Positions 20,786-22,615 of a DNA stretch of 22,615 bases are shown piece by piece; positions within the stretch are counted from its first letter, which is position 1, and each line of letters begins with the position of its first letter. The notes below the pieces were generated by a model. That model made no database searches, had not been told where the DNA came from, and saw only the letters and a list, made by a program, of their open reading frames with translations. The position numbers were made by a program, and so were the translations under genes. This DNA comes from DASXHZ01 sp036488085 (GTDB taxonomy: Bacteria; Acidobacteriota; Thermoanaerobaculia; Gp7-AA8), in the NCBI GenBank assembly GCA_036488085.1, contig DASXHZ010000087.1, positions 1 to 22,615 of the forward strand. The letters run 5' to 3'.

Positions 20786-21106
20786 CTAACGCCGGCCGTG
20801 CGTGCTGCCGGGAGAAAGACCTTCGTTATTCGGGCGGACCGTTCCCCCAGTCTCGGCGGAATCAGGGCGTAGAGCCGGTTGAGTCCCGATGGTCCTCTGT
20901 AGCTCCTCCACCAAGACTCTACGAGTCTCTACCTCGCCGGCGATATCACTCAAGTCGACATCACTCAAGTCGAGACCGGCGACGGTCGAACGGGCGCTCT
21001 TCTTCGCCCGCGCAAGCTGGGCGAGCCTCGTCGCTGCGCGCAGCGATTCAAAGGCCGAGCCGTTCTTGACCTGGTCTATGAGAGCATCGTGTTCCGTGTC
21101 AGCCAT
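20786..21106 (-). CDS. Small protein of unknown function, 106 aa
   Basis: Starts MADTEHDALIDQVKNGSAFE, preceded by an AGGATA Shine-Dalgarno sequence (21116-21111) at workable spacing. The first about 75 residues look like a helical soluble protein, with many Ala/Arg/Leu and an Asp-rich LDLSDVDLSDIAGEVE segment. The last about 30 residues are low-complexity (Gly/Ser/Pro/Arg) and may be read-through into non-coding sequence near the repeat. No domain recognised. A TAG stop in another frame lies 9 bases upstream, overlapping its Shine-Dalgarno sequence, which hints that a second gene once preceded it in an operon. Confidence 0.55.
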   Translation of the reverse strand: MADTEHDALIDQVKNGSAFESLRAATRLAQLARAKKSARSTVAGLDLSDVDLSDIAGEVETRRVLVEELQRTIGTQPALRPDSAETGGTVRPNNEGLSPGSTHGRR

Positions 21107-21114
21107 CTCGTATC

Positions 21115-21300
21115 CTATTGAAGCGCTTCCGCCAGCCTGTCCTTCGTTTTCGCAAGCGCGCGCTTTTCTACCTCACTCGACAGAATACGCCCGCCGCCGA
21201 TTCCCGTCACGACCGAGCCTGCGGGAGGCTGGGGCAGCCTCCTCGAGCTGTACGCCAAGCGCGTGGCCGAGAGCGTACCCGCATAACTCAGCGGTTCTTC
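21115..21300 (-). pseudogene. Possible gene remnant upstream of the 106-aa gene
   Basis: One minus-strand frame ending at TAG (21117-21115) reads as plausible protein: VVTGIGGGRILSSEVEKRAL and then AKTKDRLAEALQ. It has no proper start: the only candidate is a TTG about 45 codons before the stop, with no Shine-Dalgarno sequence, and the frame closes upstream within the repeat at 21308-21330. Another frame over 21180-21290 (LGHALGVQLEEAA) also looks protein-like, so a frameshifted, repeat-interrupted gene is possible. This is a weak call. Confidence 0.25.
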
Positions 21301-21307
21301 TTCTGCC

Positions 21308-21330
21308 TGGCGCCGGCAATCCTGCCGGCG
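21308..21330. repeat. CGCCGGCA-ATCC-TGCCGGCG element, copy 2
   Basis: Identical over 23 bases to 20703-20725 and in the same orientation, about 600 bases away. It lies in the 344-base stretch 21118-21461, which otherwise contains only the weak gene remnant and one hairpin. Confidence 0.75.
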
Positions 21331-21374
21331 TCCCAGGAGAGGTCGGGGTCTTCAGCGCCATGTGTCGTTCAGCG

Positions 21375-21398
21375 TCCGCGTGATGGGCTTCACGCGGA
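21375..21398. terminator. 9-bp hairpin downstream of the zinc-ribbon gene
   Basis: TCCGCGTGA (21375-21383) pairs perfectly with TCACGCGGA (21390-21398) around a 6-base loop. It lies about 65 bases after the minus-strand stop at 21462. There is no T-run, so it is either a weak terminator or another palindromic repeat. Confidence 0.4.
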
Positions 21399-21461
21399 GG
21401 CACCAGGACTTCTACCTCGGCTTGATTGGGCCAAATCGAAAGTCGCAAGAAGAGTTTTCCG

Positions 21462-21992
21462 TCACTTGGGCATTTTGAATATTAGCTGGTCGAAACGCTG
21501 GTATTGGACCGTTGCACCGAACAGGCCTGCGATGCATCCTGGTTGAACCTCGATGTTTACATCGGAGAGCTGGCAGAACTCCCACCCTTCAGCTGCCTGC
21601 TGATTGATCGCGGTCTGCAGTTGGTTGGTGACTTCCGAGGACGACAGTGTCCCACGGCTCTGTCCGATGAACGGCACAACCCTGTAATCGAACGCTCTAT
21701 AGGAATCTCCGGGTTGCGCGGGGTCGGTAACGTTTCCCTGCACTTGAGAGGCCGTTCGAGGTGAAATTGTCGATCTCTCCCTACCCTGTGTCGACGCAGT
21801 ATGATTTGCGCCGCCGCCCGGCTTCCACACCCGCAACCCCGCACCACACTTACCGCAGTAGTCTGCGATCGAGGAATCGGCCATATTCATTACTTGTGGT
21901 GCGGACCATTCGAAATTGGCAGAACAGCTTGGGCACTGGAATCGAACCCTGTCACCGTCGAGAGTACTGGCTACGTCGAGGAATTGCGCCAC
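21462..21992 (-). CDS. Zinc-ribbon protein with a C-terminal DUF4177-like domain
   Basis: The N-terminal part has two cysteine pairs, CPSC and CGKC, about 25 residues apart, which make a zinc ribbon (FQCPSCSANFEW ... YCGKCGAGLRVW). A polar Ser/Thr/Gln linker follows. The C-terminal about 75 residues resemble DUF4177-type domains: FDYRVVPFIGQ, then QLQTAINQQAAEGWEFCQL and PGCIAGLFGA. There is no signal peptide. I prefer the GTG at 21992, which has GGAGG five bases upstream; a GTG at 22004 in the same frame with a weaker AGAGGT is the alternative and adds four residues. AT content and codon use look higher than in the flanking genes, hinting at a different history. The role is unknown; zinc ribbons of this kind often act in nucleic-acid or protein binding. 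Confidence 0.8.
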   Translation of the reverse strand: MAQFLDVASTLDGDRVRFQCPSCSANFEWSAPQVMNMADSSIADYCGKCGAGLRVWKPGGGANHTASTQGRERSTISPRTASQVQGNVTDPAQPGDSYRAFDYRVVPFIGQSRGTLSSSEVTNQLQTAINQQAAEGWEFCQLSDVNIEVQPGCIAGLFGATVQYQRFDQLIFKMPK

Positions 21993-22025
21993 GGTCCCCT
22001 CCACACGCCGACCTCTGTCGGCAGA

Positions 22026-22373
22026 CTAATTAGGCTTCTGAAATGTACGCGGCTCATCGAATTTACCGTTGCCCAACCACTTTGTTTGCGTTAGTTCGAC
22101 GACCTTCCCGTTTCTGAAAGTGATAGTCGTATTGGTATCGTTGCCGTAATCGGTCAGATAGTTCCACACCTCTTCGTTCGTGCCGTCCTGGAGGATCCGA
22201 GCAGTCGTGCTTTCGGGCCCCTTATGCATGATCCCGCGGACTTGATCGGCGGTTTGGCCGAGCTTCACTTGACTGATCCAGACTGCGTTCTTTCGAGATT
22301 CGTTGAGCGCCATCCGGTTTGTTACGCACGCCAAAGCAAGAAGAACAGTTAGGCTCAGGGCTACACGTCTCAC
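22026..22373 (-). CDS. Small lipoprotein, BamE/SmpA-like, 115 aa
   Basis: I chose the GTG at 22373 because GAGGGGG lies five bases upstream and the product then begins RRVALSLTVLLALAC, a lipoprotein-type leader with the acylated Cys near residue 16. The body, ISQVKLGQTADQVRGIMHKG then EEVWNYLTDYG and TTITFRNGKVVELTQTKW, follows the BamE/SmpA pattern of a two-helix, beta-sheet domain (cf. the start IxxGxTxxxVxxxLG). BamE helps fold outer-membrane proteins, but many small lipoproteins share this fold, so BamE function is not claimed. An ATG at 22403 in the same frame would spoil the signal sequence. It ends 22 bases before the zinc-ribbon gene's alternative start, so the two may be co-transcribed. 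Confidence 0.75.
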   Translation of the reverse strand: MRRVALSLTVLLALACVTNRMALNESRKNAVWISQVKLGQTADQVRGIMHKGPESTTARILQDGTNEEVWNYLTDYGNDTNTTITFRNGKVVELTQTKWLGNGKFDEPRTFQKPN

Positions 22374-22465
22374 GGCTTCCCCCTCTTTCCTTATTTGCTG
22401 CATAGTGTACCGCGCACGACGGAAAACCACGCGTCACGCCGTAAGTTGGGGTCACATCCGGAAAG

Positions 22466-22615
22466 TCAACTTAACGCGGCCCGGATCTGATCCACCTTCT
22501 CGCGGTAGCGACCATCCGTGGCGTAGAGCGTCATTGCGGCCTTCCTCATCTTCGAAGCCGACCAATCGCTGACTCCCATCCAGTCGCCGATCGATCGAAG
22601 CGTCAGACCGGCCTC
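22466..22615 (-). CDS. C-terminal end of an unidentified protein with an HTH-like tail (partial)
   Basis: The last 49 codons of a minus-strand gene entering from the right edge, ending at TGA (22468-22466). It contains LTLRSIGDWMGVSDWSASKM, then RKAAMTLYATDGRYREKVDQ and IRAALS. The TLRSIGDWMGVS segment looks like the first half of a helix-turn-helix. The tail D-x-x-Y-R-x-K-V-x-x-I-R resembles the DnaA-like tails on some REP-associated (Y1/IS200-type) transposases. That match is by eye and tentative; a plain regulator is equally possible. Confidence 0.55.
   Translation of the reverse strand, partial: EAGLTLRSIGDWMGVSDWSASKMRKAAMTLYATDGRYREKVDQIRAALS

Noticed and set aside
21173..21448. 91-aa minus-strand open frame
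   Set aside because: It reads straight through a 23-base palindromic repeat and has low-complexity Pro/Arg/Ala composition, so it was not called as a gene.
21935..21970. T-arm-like sequence GGGTTCGATTCC on the minus strand, suggesting a tRNA 3' end
   Set aside because: It lies inside the zinc-ribbon reading frame (encoding RVRFQCPSC), and no matching acceptor, D or anticodon arms could be laid out upstream.

Overview
The window is GC-rich, densely coded chromosomal DNA. It most resembles an Acidobacteriota genome, such as the Thermoanaerobaculia or Vicinamibacteria. The reasons are a long duplicated MacB/FtsX permease of the ADOP type (810 aa), its pairing with a sigma-54 activator and kinase, an S46 dipeptidyl-peptidase, a secreted DUF885 peptidase, a dnaK-hspR pair, and many short palindromic intergenic repeats. 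This placement is inferred from gene content; there is no rRNA or other marker to test it.

Layout. 1-2690 (minus): the start of an unidentified gene, then a likely unit read as small Ala/Lys-rich exported protein, unknown 301-aa protein, and S13 D-Ala-D-Ala carboxypeptidase (PBP4/DacB type). 2745-5064 (plus): a stand-alone, highly divergent ketosynthase-fold protein and a secreted DUF1579 protein. 5205-8592 (minus): an FG-GAP-like exported protein, a DUF885 metallopeptidase and a double-VOC protein. 8752-15864 (plus): a five-gene cluster of membrane-fusion protein, ABC ATPase, duplicated permease, NtrC-type response regulator and NtrY-like kinase. Two operator-like palindromes exactly 21 bp apart lie upstream of it. 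15939-20626 (minus): HspR repressor, DnaK and a DPP7-like S46 peptidase. 20627-22615 (minus): a repeat-rich stretch of small genes, comprising a 106-aa unknown, a possible gene remnant, a zinc-ribbon/DUF4177-like protein, a BamE/SmpA-like lipoprotein, and the C-terminus of a protein with a helix-turn-helix-like tail.

How the parts fit. The five-gene cluster looks self-contained: a tripartite-type export or envelope-remodelling ABC system with its own two-component system, probably driven through sigma-54. It is the most interesting regulatory unit here. DnaK and HspR are probably a chaperone with its repressor. S46, DUF885 and PBP4 are secreted or periplasmic hydrolases acting on peptides and peptidoglycan.

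Repeats. Nearly every longer intergenic space holds a palindromic element. There are at least six sequence families: an octamer array that folds back on itself, heptamer GTTACCC repeats, CCCTCTCCC/CGGGTGAGGGG elements, GCAGACAAGAA-type pairs, CGCCGGCA-ATCC-TGCCGGCG copies, and GCCGCCGA hairpins. Most follow stop codons, so they may double as transcript ends. No tRNA, rRNA, CRISPR array, intact transposase or prophage was seen. I found no convincing wholly new system; the strongest novelty candidates are the regulation of the ABC/two-component cluster, the octamer arrays and the divergent ketosynthase.
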